From positions 88,371,058 through 88,435,057 of the forward strand of contig OX638372.1 of the NCBI GenBank assembly GCA_951812925.1: a DNA stretch of 64,000 bases, given 5' to 3'. The translations under genes and the position numbers were made by a program. The first letter of the stretch is position 1; each line of letters begins with the position of its first letter. This document shows, piece after piece, positions 10,600 to 21,825 of the stretch. Below the pieces are notes generated by a model that did no database searches, was not told the DNA's origin, and saw nothing but the letters and a program-made list of their open reading frames with translations. Source of the DNA: Calliopum simillimum (taxonomy: Eukaryota; Arthropoda; Insecta; Diptera; Lauxaniidae).

Positions 10600-12022
10600 T
10601 CTCTGTGCACAGAGAAAACAACGTTGTCAAATGTGGCAGAAACGTGGTTTTTTTTAGCATGGCGCGTTCGTGGATGTTTGAACAACGCGCGTTGCTAAAT
10701 GAGTTTCAACCACGTTTGTGAGTGATTTAACAACACGCGTTGCTAAATAAAATTTAAAAAAAAAAATTTAATTATTTTTAACTTTCTCCTGTCAACGACA
10801 ATGAAACTGATATTATTTTGTTTTAGTACAGTCATTTGGTAGTTTTACCTGGAAAGTTTTGCGGGATTTTTGCAAACGAGTTTTTTGTAGATTTCGATGT
10901 GCTCTTTCAGAATTTCAACTTTGCTACCTCGAGTCGTGTTCGCTCGCAATTTTTGGAAAATGGCGTCCGAAATCAGTTTTTCACAAATATCTCTTTAACG
11001 CTTACACTTAGAGAAAAATATTGTGGCGCAATATTGTAGCTTATCAAAATTACCTATTAATTGTTTTCGTACGACTTATAACTCAGGAGATATTCTAATT
11101 CAAAATTCGAAAAAAATAAATAAATTGTGAATGCCGCTTATGAGTTGGCATAGTTATGTATTGAGTTTAAAATTACGATAACTGAGTCACACGCTTAAAG
11201 TAAAGTAAAAATAACTTAACACTAAAAGCTTCATATTGTTTTTTTTTTCGTACGACCTATAGTTTAGGAGATATCTTTTTAACAAACCTGAAATTTAGAA
11301 AAAAAAACCGTTTTTTCAAAAAATCTCCAAATCTCTCGCATTTTGTAGAACGTTCAATTCCCTATAAGCGTCTCTTCGAACTGTTTTTTCGTCAGACTTT
11401 CCCTTCATGAGATATCGCGTCTTGTAAATCATTCAAAATTGAACATAGTAGTGCGCATAGTACAATGTTCAATTTTGAGCTACAATATTGCGCCGCAATA
11501 TTTTTCTCTAAATGTAACCGGTAAAGAGATATTTGTAAAAACTGATTTTGGACGCCATTTTTCCAATATGGCGGCGCGAGCGAACACGACTCGAGGCAGC
11601 AAAGTTGAAATTCCGAAAGAGCACATCGAAATCTATAAAACAACTCGTTTGCAAAAATCCCGCAAAACTTTCCAGGTAACATCATTTCATTCTCCCAAAT
11701 GATTGTACTATTTTTAATTTTCAATTTTATGGTTTAAATAAATTTTTTCTGTTTGATATTGGCGAGATTTGCGGACGTTAGCCAAGCCAACCACACCCAA
11801 CATTATTGTGAGTTTGAATGAAAGTCTATTTGTTTTGAAATGAGTTTGTGAGTGTTTTGACCACGTTTCGTTGCTGATTTGAGTTTAACAACGATTCGAT
11901 ACAAATATGACATTGGAGGATTGTTAAATCCAAATCAGCAACGAAACGTAGTTAAAACACTTACGAACGTAGTAGAAAGTCATTTAACAACGCCAGTCAT
12001 GCTTTTTATCTTCGCTCTGTGT
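10600..12022. mobile_element. Degenerate inverted-repeat element with AACGCGCGTTGC-type ends
   Basis: The outer parts (about 10605-10760 and 11830-12020) share CACAGAG ends and repeated words such as ACAACGCGCGTTGCTAAAT and TTTGTGAGTG in inverted orientation. Inside them a second pair of arms, about 10825-11040 and 11480-11705, are clear inverted copies sharing TTTTGCGGGATTTTTGCAAA, ACTCGAGTCGTGTTCGCTCG-like and ATATTGCGGCGCAATATTG-like words. The loop is about 440 bp. Exact ends and target duplication are uncertain. Confidence 0.6.
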
Positions 12023-13294
12023 ATTTTTTAACATTTTCACCCTTAAAGTATGTAGTTTTTTCCAAATGCTTCTAAACTATTTTAAGCTAGTTCCCTTGTC
12101 CCCCATATCACGTTTTGTGGCTTCAAATTTTCTTCTCATGTTGCATAAATTCATAACTAGCGATAATCTAGGGTTTCTTAAAATCTTGACCATAGAATAA
12201 ACAATTCCAAAAACATCACATTATTCATATTAGAAAAAGCCCTTCATGCAGTATAATTTGAAATGCCTTAAAAACGCTTGCAATTGGCCAAAAATAAACT
12301 TTATAATCCAGTATAAATCAATACGTCACAAAAGTATAGGGAACCACCAACAAAAAATAGCCAGGTTTTTGTCAAAAATTTTTGTTTTAAATGAATTTGT
12401 ACATTTTTAATATGAAACAAAAATTACGAAATGACTCAAAGAGCAATTAGCGTTGTTTTAAAATTAAAACAAAAATTTATATATTATACAATAAGACGTA
12501 TTCATAATTTTAAAAATTTACTCAATAAAACAAGTTGAAACATAATGACGATAAAGTCCATTTCAACTATAATAAAATTAACAGGTTTCGATATCGAAGA
12601 GTTTTATCATGAATTGGAAGTTATTTAAATTAATGGATATTAAATGAGCTCAAGTGATTTATGAAAGCGTGTTGCCATGAAAGCGCGTTGCCATGAAAGC
12701 CATTTAAAGGAAAAAATATTTGTAACAGCACGGGGGAAGCCTTTTAGTTCACGGGGTTATTCCACTTTGTCAGGTTAAAAAAAATCTATTTATTGCATTT
12801 TCGAATAGCTCTGACTCATAATATAATTTCTGATAAATTCGTTTAAATTTAATTAAAGTCGCACTTAGCAAATTTACCAAAATACTTTTTAAAATTACAA
12901 GTAAATTGTGTGATTCCCTCAATTAAGGAACCTAAAATGAATATGGTTTAAATCACACTAGTGGAGTTAAACTTAATTTAAGAGTATGTAGTCGTGTTGT
13001 AAAGTGTTTTGCCTCCAAAACCAATAAAACACACCAAATCTTAAAAACTTTCCCCAAACAAATTTTTTTACTCTGTTTTTCCCCCAAAAAAAAAAACTTA
13101 AATCGTGCTATGCTGTCACCCCGCACAAAGGAACGGCATTTCCACAGTTTTGGTTCGATTTTCGTAAAATTTAACATAATAATTTACTTTATTATATTGT
13201 TTTCAAAAATTCAATATTTTTTCAAATGCAACAAATAGAAAAAAGAATATTGAAATAAATACCAAACAAACAATTTTCAATTTTGTAAATTTAT
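12023..13294. other. Non-coding; short tandem repeat near 12660-12705
   Basis: No gene is recognised. A 16-bp word CATGAAAGCGYGTTGC repeats about two and a half times at 12660-12705. The rest is AT-rich. Confidence 0.45.
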
Positions 13295-13295
13295 T

Positions 13296-14160
13296 AGGGT
13301 AAGGGAGGGAAATATGGACCACCCATCTTTCTTTTTTAAATAAAACTCAAAATACATAAAACAAAACAATTAATTTTATGCCATTCATTGAAGAAAACAA
13401 TTTACCTTTAATCTGATTCACTTTTAGATAAATATCTCATCAGGATGAAGAAAAAAAATCAAAAAACTGAAAATACTCAAAATGAAGATAAAAAAAAAGT
13501 GTAGTGTTATATAATCCATATTGCCCCACATGTTTATTTGGTACAGAAGTTGTATATAAAAATGTCACTTCCACATCCGTCACATTTTTCATGACTCCAA
13601 AATTCGCCACGTCGATCTTCTGAGTAAAGGGTATTACATTATATGCATTTTTATCATTTTTTTCCTTTATAGTTAACGAATTACATATAATGAACATCAG
13701 ACTCGTCATGAAAACTGCAACTAGATTCCCCATCTGAAAAAGATACATTTGTTTTTGAGGCTTTTTTCTTTGGTGGTCCATATTACCCACAGCACGTGTT
13801 AGTGAAATAAATGGTTTTTTTTATCAAAAACTCTTTTGGTTAATGAACTTATTTGTGCTAATAAATTATAAGTGGTATTCACTGACTTTATATAATTAAC
13901 CATTTATTTAAAAACGCGATGTCCTTAAAGTGAAATAATGAAATATACTCCCTAGAAAAAAATTATCACTGATCTTTTTTTTAGAAAAATCAACTTTACA
14001 GAAACATGCGACTTCACCGAACGCTAAAATCGCCCTATTATAAGCTTTAGGTATTAGCGCTAAGTTTGAACATGAATAACGGTAAATCCTATGTATGCAG
14101 TGGGAAATAACCGTGTGGTCCATATTACCCACGTAGTCCATATTTCCCTCCCTTACCCTA
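13296..14160. mobile_element. TA-flanked element with GGGTAAGGGAGGG ends
   Basis: The left end is GGGTAAGGGAGGGAAATATG at about 13298, and the right end is its inverted copy ending at about 14158. TA flanks both. The subterminal word GGTCCATATTACCCAC occurs near 13777 and 14113. A minus-strand open frame at 13440-13790 (116 codons) has no motif I can name. By ends and TA duplication it is a Tc1/mariner/pogo-type nonautonomous element of about 860 bp. Confidence 0.7.
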
Positions 14161-14457
14161 CATATTAAATATGCAAGTCTGTAAGGATATGTAATCCAGT
14201 AGACTTAATAAATCAAATCAAATCAATTCTTACGCTTGGAAAAAGTTAATTTTCAAATGTTTTTATAACAAATTTTCAAACGTTTGGAAAATATTATTTT
14301 TTTATTATTTTTAAAATTGATTTGCAACTTTAAAATCAACAATTAGAAAAATGTTTATTTCCAAAAGTTTCAATAATCGTTTTCCAAACATTCGAAAAAT
14401 TTATTTTTTCATTGACTTATCGAGCTAAGTAAAACACAAGGCAATTGAATCATAGCT

Positions 14458-14530
14458 GGCACGTTAGGTCAGTTGATAAGATTGCCGACTCATAATTTTG
14501 AAGTCATTGGTTCGATCCTCAGTAAAGATA
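14458..14530 (+). repeat. Degenerate tRNA-Met-like sequence (anticodon CAT)
   Basis: The order is TTAGGTCAGTTGATAAG (14464-14480, A-box-like), ACTCATAAT with CAT at 14491-14493 in the anticodon position, and GGTTCGATCCT (14509-14519, B-box form). The D stem can pair with wobble, but the anticodon, T and acceptor stems do not pair well, so it is a tRNA pseudogene or tRNA-derived SINE head. The adjacent TA-flanked transposon begins directly at its 3' end. Confidence 0.55.
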
Positions 14531-15677
14531 GGGGAATGTCGTCAGGGTTGGGCCGCTGTCAGGGTTGGGCCGCTGTCAGGGTTGGGCCACTACTATTTCT
14601 CGTATATGACACGTGCTGCCATCTGTGTTATAGCGTCGAATTATTGTTCTCGATGCCAGGAAACTTTTTTAAGCATTGCTTGCCACCGGGATTGTCACTA
14701 AAAATTTTGGTGCCTTCGTGTTGTTTTCGATAGTTGAAAAAATTTTGTAATAGCAGTGAAAAATGACTCAAAACTTGGAAAAGAACAATGCCACCGCAAA
14801 AAGTAAGTATATATATCCATTAAGGGGTGAACCATTAACAAGTTCCCAAAAGGAAAATTCGATTCCCTAACATGTTCGCATTTAGTTTTGAACGATTGAA
14901 AAACACGCTTACCGTCAGGGTTGGGCCATTCGTGTAGTCAGGGTTGGGCCACATCAATTTTTATTTCGAATCAGTAAAATAACATTACTCAATCGGTTTT
15001 TCGGAATACAGAACATTAGAATAATTTATTGTTACAACGAATGTTATAATACAAAATAAGCGGTCGCGCCAACAGTGAAATTTAATCGGGGGCGCCGCGA
15101 AGAGTTACGTAGAAGCAACAGATGCGCGATGCTTCGAAAACGCCTAAAAACGGCGACGAAATCGAACGCAAAAAAACACCTTCCAAACGAGATCGCTCAC
15201 CGAAAAAAGCACAAAAAAAAATCCTCTTCCGACGAAAATGTGGATCAAGACTTCTACATTTTATGCTTGGAACCGATGCCCGCGAAAATGAATTGAAAGG
15301 ATTCAATCGCATGCATTGAATGCAAGCGAGACGTGCACTTGAAGTGCGATTCAGATTAATGTTATTATGGAGATTTCTCATCGAAATTTTGTATAATCGA
15401 ATGAAAAACAATAAAAAGATTCATTACACACTATTTTAGAACATATTTCATCGATATTTGGTGGTGGCCCAACCCTGACTACAATGGCCCAACCCTGACT
15501 ACTTTTTTTAGTTTCGTCAATAACTTTTTTATCCAAAATCGCAGCGAGTTGTCTTAAAGGTATGTTACAGATAAGGGTCCAAACTTTTGAATAAGATAAA
15601 TAATTTGGTAATATTCAAATATATAAAAGAGATACAGAGGAAAGTTAAAAATTGCCAACCCTGACGACGTTCCCCTA
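14529..15677 (+). mobile_element. 1145-bp TA-flanked pogo-like deletion derivative
   Basis: The element is 14531-15675, flanked by TA. The left end is GGGGAATGTCGTCAGGGTTG and the right end is its inverted copy (CAACCCTGACGACGTTCCCC). The word GTCAGGGTTGGGCC repeats three times at the left end, twice near 14910-14950, and twice inverted near 15465-15500. Between lie a short first-exon-like frame with a GTAAGT donor and a 3' coding remnant with a cysteine/histidine finger. It looks like an internally deleted element that kept both ends of its gene. Confidence 0.7.
14763..15359 (+). pseudogene. Transposase remnant: exon 1 plus C-terminal zinc-finger end
   Basis: An ATG at 14763 opens a 13-codon frame (MTQNLEKNNATAK) that runs into a GTAAGT splice donor at 14803, as expected for a small first exon. 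From 15075 a basic, lysine-rich frame (KKHKKKSSSDENVDQD) leads to FYILCLEPMPAKMN, an in-frame stop at 15294, and then, in the same frame, KDSIACIECKRDVHLKCDSD with a stop at 15357. The spacing C, CIEC, HLKC resembles the PHD-like C-terminal finger of some pogo-type transposases of insects. The catalytic middle is missing, so this is a deleted and broken gene. The pogo assignment is inferred from this finger, the TA duplication and the ends; the exact family is not known. Confidence 0.5.
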
Positions 15678-15983
15678 CATTTTTTTTTTTTTATTTTTAT
15701 TTAAATATAATAATGTTTGGAAAATGTTGTTTAATGAACTGAATAAACACTAACAAAATGTTAATTGAAAAGTTAAAAAACAATTTAAAAATATTATTGT
15801 AAATAAATAGTTTGAAAAATATTGTATAAAAGCATTTGTAATAAGCTTGCTCCAAATGATTTTCACAAGCTTGCTATGAAGGGTTCAGTTTCGATTATTA
15901 AATAATTAAAATTCAAAAATGTCCAAGCATTTAGCAAGTTAATTTCCAAACGAAATGTTTGCTTCAATAAGCGTATAATAAAT

Positions 15984-16325
15984 TAGCCGTGTTCACGATC
16001 CGGAGCATTTAGACTTGCAAAGTAGCAAAATAGCAATAATTTTCACTTGATTGTGAGCAATATTAAAAGTATAAACATCGCAAGCTACGAAAAAATGTAT
16101 TTCTCTGAGAAAATCGTATGACCAAAGAGAACGAGAGCATAAACAAAAAATTTTTATTTGAAAAATGACATGATATTTTTATGCTATAGGTTTTTAGTAT
16201 AGAAAATGTAAATTTATATGCAAATTCAATCCTATATATTTTGTTGTTGTATAGCAAAATTTTTCAACACTTATTTACAAATGCTATGATGCAAGACCTG
16301 TTGCACCGGATCGTGAACATGGCTA
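15984..16325. mobile_element. 338-bp TA-flanked MITE with GTTCACGATCCGG ends
   Basis: The left end at 15986 is GCCGTGTTCACGATCCGG and the right end at 16323 is the inverted copy (CCGGATCGTGAACATGGC) with one change. TA flanks both ends. The interior is AT-rich without coding potential. Confidence 0.8.
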
Positions 16326-16656
16326 TTATTTTCCAAACGTTTTTGTTTGTTGAGATAAAACAAAGAAAACTTACTTAAAAAAATGTTTGTTCACACTCTT
16401 AGGCTGAATGCAAAACATATGAAACTTATAGTTGGGGAGCCCACGATGCTAAATGTGTATTTGCTCCAACGTCGTGGGGACCTATTAGATTTTCAAGATT
16501 AAATGGTAGAAAGAAAAAAAAGATTATATCATGTGCAACCTTTCGCCGGTAGGGGGTGACTACCGAATAACTTACAATTCGTAGTATTTATGTGTATTTT
16601 GGTTGCATTGTCGTGAGAAATACTCCTAAAGTTTCATTTTAAATATATTTTTTGTA
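16326..16656. other. Non-coding, no gene recognised
   Basis: An imperfect hairpin CCCACGATG/CGTCGTGGGG lies near 16440-16480. Nothing else was recognised. Confidence 0.4.
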
Positions 16657-16950
16657 TGGGCAGTAGGCGTGTCCGTTGACCGATTTTGCTTATTTTCAAT
16701 CCTACGAACTAACTTTTACGACGGAGGCAGAATACCAAATTGCATTAAATTATGTTGCTCAGTTTTCCCAAAAAATGTATTTCCATGCACACCCAGCCAG
16801 CCAGTCAGACGGACGGACATAGCTATATCGACTCAGGAGGTGACGCTGATCAATAATGTATATACTTTTCCATACATGCCACGCTTGCTTCTCTGCGTTA
16901 CAAACGGAAGGACAAAGTGAATATACTCTGGGTGTAGGGTATAAAAATAA
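16657..16950 (+). repeat. mini-me-like dispersed repeat, copy B
   Basis: Carries the GACGGACATAGCTATATCGA block, GACGCTGATCAATAATGTATATACTTTT, and the end GGAAGGACAAAGTGAATATAC followed by GGGTGTAGGGTATAAAAATA. It has the same orientation as copy A and is the best preserved copy in this window. Confidence 0.7.
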
Positions 16951-16959
16951 CAATAACTC

Positions 16960-17312
16960 TAATGCCCCAGACAGACAGAAGCTCTAATGCACATTACAGA
17001 CGCAATATTGTGAAACTTTTTGTTGCATGATTTTAGGGATTTTTTTTTAAATACAAATAAAATATAAAATAAAAGAAAATTTCCCAATTCAGGGCTCAAA
17101 AAATTCTAAAACATCAAAAACAAGATTAACACACGTAGTGAGCTAAGCATCAGAAAAGCTAATTCGAATTTTTTGGACCCTGAATTGGGAAATTTCTTTT
17201 GGGCTATGTCTATGAATTATGTATTTAAAAAATTCCTAAAATAATGCAATAAAAAGTTTTATATTATTGCGTCTGTAACGTGCATTAGAGCTGCTGTCTG
17301 TCTGGGGCATTA
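16960..17312. mobile_element. 349-bp TA-flanked MITE with long terminal repeats
   Basis: The element is 16962-17310. ATGCCCCAGACAGACAG begins terminal repeats of about 95 bp that share TCTAATGCAC, TTACAGACGCAATA and AAACTTTTT words at both ends in inverted orientation. TA flanks both sides. A second, shorter inverted pair (TTTCCCAATTCAGGG) lies inside. No coding capacity is seen. Confidence 0.8.
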
Positions 17313-18147
17313 AGATACACTAAGATATTTCGACTTAAACATTTTTTAAGAGATTCTTGGAAGAAAAATTTTACTTGTTCTACGCGCTAAACTTTATTGA
17401 AAAGGTATGATAATCTGCCGCGCTTAAGTAAATCTCAAAATCCCCTGTTGGGGAAATTCAAACTCAACTCTTTGAAACATAAAAGTATGCCGCAAAAAAA
17501 AAATTTTAATTCAAAAACATTTGGAATATAATGCATAAATAAAGGATGAAAATGTTAGAAAATTAGTGATTTTTAAATATGAGATATTCAGATAAATATT
17601 ACAAATATTCGCAGAGGTTTACTTTCCTTAAAATATCAAATTTGTATGTTTTTGGAGTGCTGCTGGGAATAACTTTTTCTGCTTTGAAGATAAGTACTTT
17701 AAGACCGATCCCTGCTCGGTGTTCAATATGATCTAATGATAATCATGTGAATCGATTAAGTGGCCTTCGATAAAATACTATTTGAAACATATTATTTAAT
17801 TTTTTTGAATATTTAAAAAAAAAAAAGTACAAAAAAATTCCAAAATTCCGCAGGAAAAAAAATCGGTCAATCCAACCGATTTCAACGAAAGAAACTGCAC
17901 CAACAGGCAGTAAAGGTTAAATTGACTGTGCATTCCAGTAAAATTACTGTAAAAATAGTACTTTACAGTTACTTTTAAAATGGTTAGGTACTGTGAAAAC
18001 AGTTAATTTAACCTAGATTTTCAATAGAAATTGCACCAACCTCGAGTTTTTGTATTAAGACCGTTTTGAGCTCTGTAAATTAAAAGTTTTATCGGTTTAG
18101 AAACCATTAAACGCAGTTACAGTAAAAATAACCTTCTAAAAAGGTCA
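17313..18147. other. Non-coding; small inverted repeat at 17914-18015
   Basis: GGTTAAATTGACTGT at 17915 is repeated in inverted form (ACAGTTAATTTAACC) near 18001-18015, enclosing AGTAAAATTACTGTAAAA-like words. No gene is recognised. Confidence 0.45.
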
Positions 18148-18319
18148 GCTAACAACAGCACCATGCGCAGGACTTGCTCTTGGGGGGTATTTCATACAAA
18201 AAAACGACGGAGAACTATGCTAACCACTTGATTTGTACCGTTATATATGGGTAAAATATCTTCCTGGGAGGGGTTTGAACCCCAAAAAAACCCCCCGTGC
18301 GCACGGGCCTGGCTAACAA
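18148..18319 (+). mobile_element. 156-bp hAT-type MITE with perfect 8-bp duplication
   Basis: The element 18156-18311 begins CAGCACCATGCGCAGG and ends CCGTGCGCACGGGCCTG. It is flanked by GCTAACAA at 18148-18155 and 18312-18319. It contains TTGCTCTTGGGGGG near the left and GGAGGGGTTTGAACCCC near the right. A second copy in the opposite orientation is at 37223-37377. Confidence 0.85.
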
Positions 18320-18889
18320 TATAAACTGTTACAATACAGTTAAAACTGTTTTGCAACGGTTTAATAGTTAGCATCCCAGAAGGGCTGTAACTAGCCGTTT
18401 CCATAAAGCAGTAGAAATTGTAGGAAACAACTTCTACGGCGGCACTATTTCAAATGGCAAAATATCAATACAACTCTAGGAAACTTATGTTGATTTATTC
18501 CTAAGCAATGTGGGAATTTTTTGAACCTTTTTAAAACTCAACTCAAACTTTTATTCATATGGCAAAAAAAAATTATGGAATACAAAATAAAGTGCGTGAA
18601 GTTAAATTCCATCGCGATCTTAGCATAGACACAAACCACATGACTTAACAGAGCGTTAACAGAACATTAACAGAGCACTGTTAAAATTACGCTGGAGGAG
18701 ATTTCGAGCGAAATGGATGGAATTTCCGATATAACCAGACTGAACGCATAAATTTGGGTGAAATTAATAGCAAATACAACGCCGTTTCAAACGATATCCA
18801 ACACTATTACAGATTATTTTTTTAAATATAAGAACTCCGCATTTGAACATTGACATAAATAGTTGTGAAAACCCAACATAGTCTTTTGG

Positions 18890-19580
18890 TCACTGGTCAC
18901 TCAAAAATGATTATGCATCGATGAAACTAAATGCATCCTATAGGACATAAAACATCCTTCAAAACGACATATCCGCTTTGTCCAGTTTCTTTTTTGTAAG
19001 ATACGATTTTCAATTTGAAAAATAAGGACTTTTTGCACCAAAAACCCAGTAGGATGAACTGGGCGCTGGTCACTCAAAAATGATTGTGCATCGATGAAAC
19101 TAAATGCATTCTATAGGGCATGGAACATCCTTCAAAACGACATATCCGCTTTGTCCAGTTTCTTTTTTGGAAGATACGATTTTAATTTTCAAAAATATGG
19201 ACTTTTTGCACCAAAAACCCAGTAGGATGAACTGGGCGCTGGTCACTCAAAAATGATTGTGCATCGATGAAACTAAATGCATCCTATAGGACATGGAACA
19301 TCATCCTTCAAAACGACATATCCGCTTTGTCCAGTTTCTTTTTTGTAAGATACGATTTTCAATTTAAAAAATTAGGACTTTTTGCACCAAAAACCCAGTA
19401 GGATGAACTGGGCGCTGGTCACTCAAAAATGATTGTGCATCAATGAAACTAAATGCATCCTATAGGACATGAAACATCCTTCAAAACGACATATCCGATT
19501 TGTCCAGTTTCTTTTTTGAAAGATACGATTTTTATTTTCAAAAATAGGGACTTTTTGCACCAAAAATCTAGTAGGATGAA
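18890..19580 (+). repeat. About 173-bp tandem repeats in left foldback arm, four units
   Basis: Units start with GGTCACTCAAAAATGATT at about 18895, 19068, 19241 and 19417 and contain CATCGATGAAACTAAATGCA, CTATAGGACATGGAACATCC, AAAACGACATATCCGCTTTG and CCAGTTTCTTTTTTG. Unit-to-unit identity is high, with small indels. Confidence 0.9.
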
Positions 19581-20599
19581 ATGTTAACATAGCAGGTTAT
19601 GTTAACCTCTCTTAGCAAGGACGAGCACCAGATCGCGTCGGATTTTAACTTGTAATGTTAAAATTCCATCCCGTTCTTAAAGAAGTCAGATATTTTCGAT
19701 GAATTTGAGAGTGCACGTTCTACTTAGTTCTCTCACATTCATACATTACCTATTTATTCATCACAAAAATGGGTGGAGCACTACATTGGCATTTTGACAA
19801 AAGAACCTAAGTCTCTCCTTGTGTAAAAAGTAAAAGCACATAACTGGTATCGACGCAAGCACAAGTTACTTACTTTTGCCTTTTTAACGAAGAGGGACTT
19901 ATATAGGTAGTTTTGTCAAACTGAAACAAATATAAACTACCTGTAAATAGACTTACAGATACAGAAGAGAATTTTTGTTGTAGTTCAATTGAAACAGAAA
20001 AATCTTATGTCCTTAAATAACAGGTATCTGCAAATATGTAACATTTTCATATTAGCTGTACTTTAAACTTGTTCGATTTATAGGAAGCAAAAGAAAAATC
20101 GTTTCCACACTGACTCTAAAGTTAGATGAACTCTTAAGAATTTGGCTAATTTTGTCCATTACTTTTCTTACAAAATATTTGGCGTTAAGAAATTTCACAT
20201 TTTTTTTTTTGCAGTAGAAAGAAAATTCGGGTCCCAAAATCTAATTTTTTTACGTTTCTCAATTGCGCGGTCGGAAAAACGCTACTTTACTCAAAAGTAA
20301 GCCATCTTGCGAAAGAAATTTAAAATGCAAAAAATGCAAAAAATGCTGTGAACTTCCAAAGGATACGTGTGCATTTTTTTCAGATTTTTTAAAAATATTT
20401 TAATTTGTTTTTGGTATCGAAAATTTTCACATGTATGTTTTAGACGATTTTGCGCTTATATTTTTATTTTCTCACAAACTTATTACTTCGCAACTATATT
20501 TTAAATAGACGAATTTAAGTTTGTGAGGCAAAAAGTGCTTAAGATCGTCTAAAAAATAACTGGCATTTTTCAGAATTTTTTAAAAATTGGTCAAACCCA

Positions 20600-20805
20600 T
20601 TTTATACACAAATTTGATTGAAAAATAAAGATTTTGGCCTTAAATAATTTTATGTTTCTTTTTTTCAACTAAGCGGTCGAAAAAACGCTTTTTTGCTCAA
20701 AAGCAAGGCATCTAAAGAAAATAGTTTACAAAGCAAAAAATGCTTAATCGTACAAAGAATAGTTGTGAATTTTTTCACAATTTTTAGAAAATTTTCAATT
20801 GTTTT
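20600..20805. other. Hinge of foldback element
   Basis: This is the unpaired middle between the arms. It holds CTCAAAAGCAAGGCATCTAA and AAAATGCTTAATCGTACAAAG words shared with the 9.4-kb and 33.7-kb repeats. No open frame of interest is seen. Confidence 0.7.
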
Positions 20806-21825
20806 TGGTTTGACTAATTTTTTAAAAATTCTGAAAAGATGCAGTTATTTTTTAGACGATCTTAAGCACTTTTTGCCTCACAATCTTAAATTCGTCTATT
20901 TAAAATATAGTTGCAATGTAATAAGTTTGTGAGAAAAAAAATATAAGCGCAAAATCGTCTAAAAAATACATGTGAAATTTTTCGATACCAAAAACAAATT
21001 AAAATATTTTTAAAAAATCTGAAAAAAAATGCACACGTATCCTTTGGAAGGTTCACAGCATTTTTTGCATTTTAAATTTCTTTCGCAAGATGGCTTACTT
21101 TTGAGTAAAGTAGCGTTTTTCCGACCGCGCAATTGAGAAACGTAAAAAAATTAGATTTTGGGACCCGAATTTTCTTTCTACTGCAAAAAAAAAATGTGAA
21201 ATTTCTTAACGCCAAATATTTTGTAAGAAAAGTAATGGACAAAATTAGCCAAATTCTTAAGAGTTCATCTAACTTTAGAGTCAGTGTGGAAACGACTTTT
21301 CTTTTGCTTCCTATAAATCGAACAAGTTTAAAGTGCAGCTAATATGAAAATGTTACATATTTGCAGGTACCTGTTATTTAAGGACATAAGATTTTTCTGT
21401 TTCAATTGAACTACAACAAAAATTGTCTTCTGTATCTGTAAGTCTATTTACAGGTAGTTTATATTTGTTTCAGTTTGACAAAACTACCTATATAAGTCCC
21501 TCTTCGTTAAAAAGGCAAAAGTAAGTAACTTGTGCTTGCGTCGATACCAGTTATGTGCTTTTACTTTTTACACAAGGAGAGACTTAGGTTCTTTTGTCAA
21601 AATGCCAATGTAGTACTCCACCCATTTTTGTGATGAATAAATAGGTAATGTATGAATGTGAGAGAACTAAGTAGAACGTGCACTCTCAAATTCATCGAAA
21701 ATATCTGACTTCTTTAAGAACGGGATGGAATTTTAACATTACAAGTTAAAATCCGACGCGATCTGGTGCTCGTCCTTGCTAAGAGAGGTTAACATAACCT
21801 GCTATGTTAACATTTTATCCTACTA

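Noticed and set aside
13440..13790. 116-codon minus-strand frame as a possible gene
   Set aside because: It lies wholly inside a TIR element and shows no recognisable domain. I kept only the element.
15082..15411. 109-codon minus-strand frame inside the pogo-like element
   Set aside because: It is opposite the basic C-terminal coding remnant, which explains it better.
20052..21342. Matching 61- and 69-codon frames at 20052-20237 and 21133-21342
   Set aside because: They are the two inverted arms of the foldback element read in both directions, not duplicated genes.
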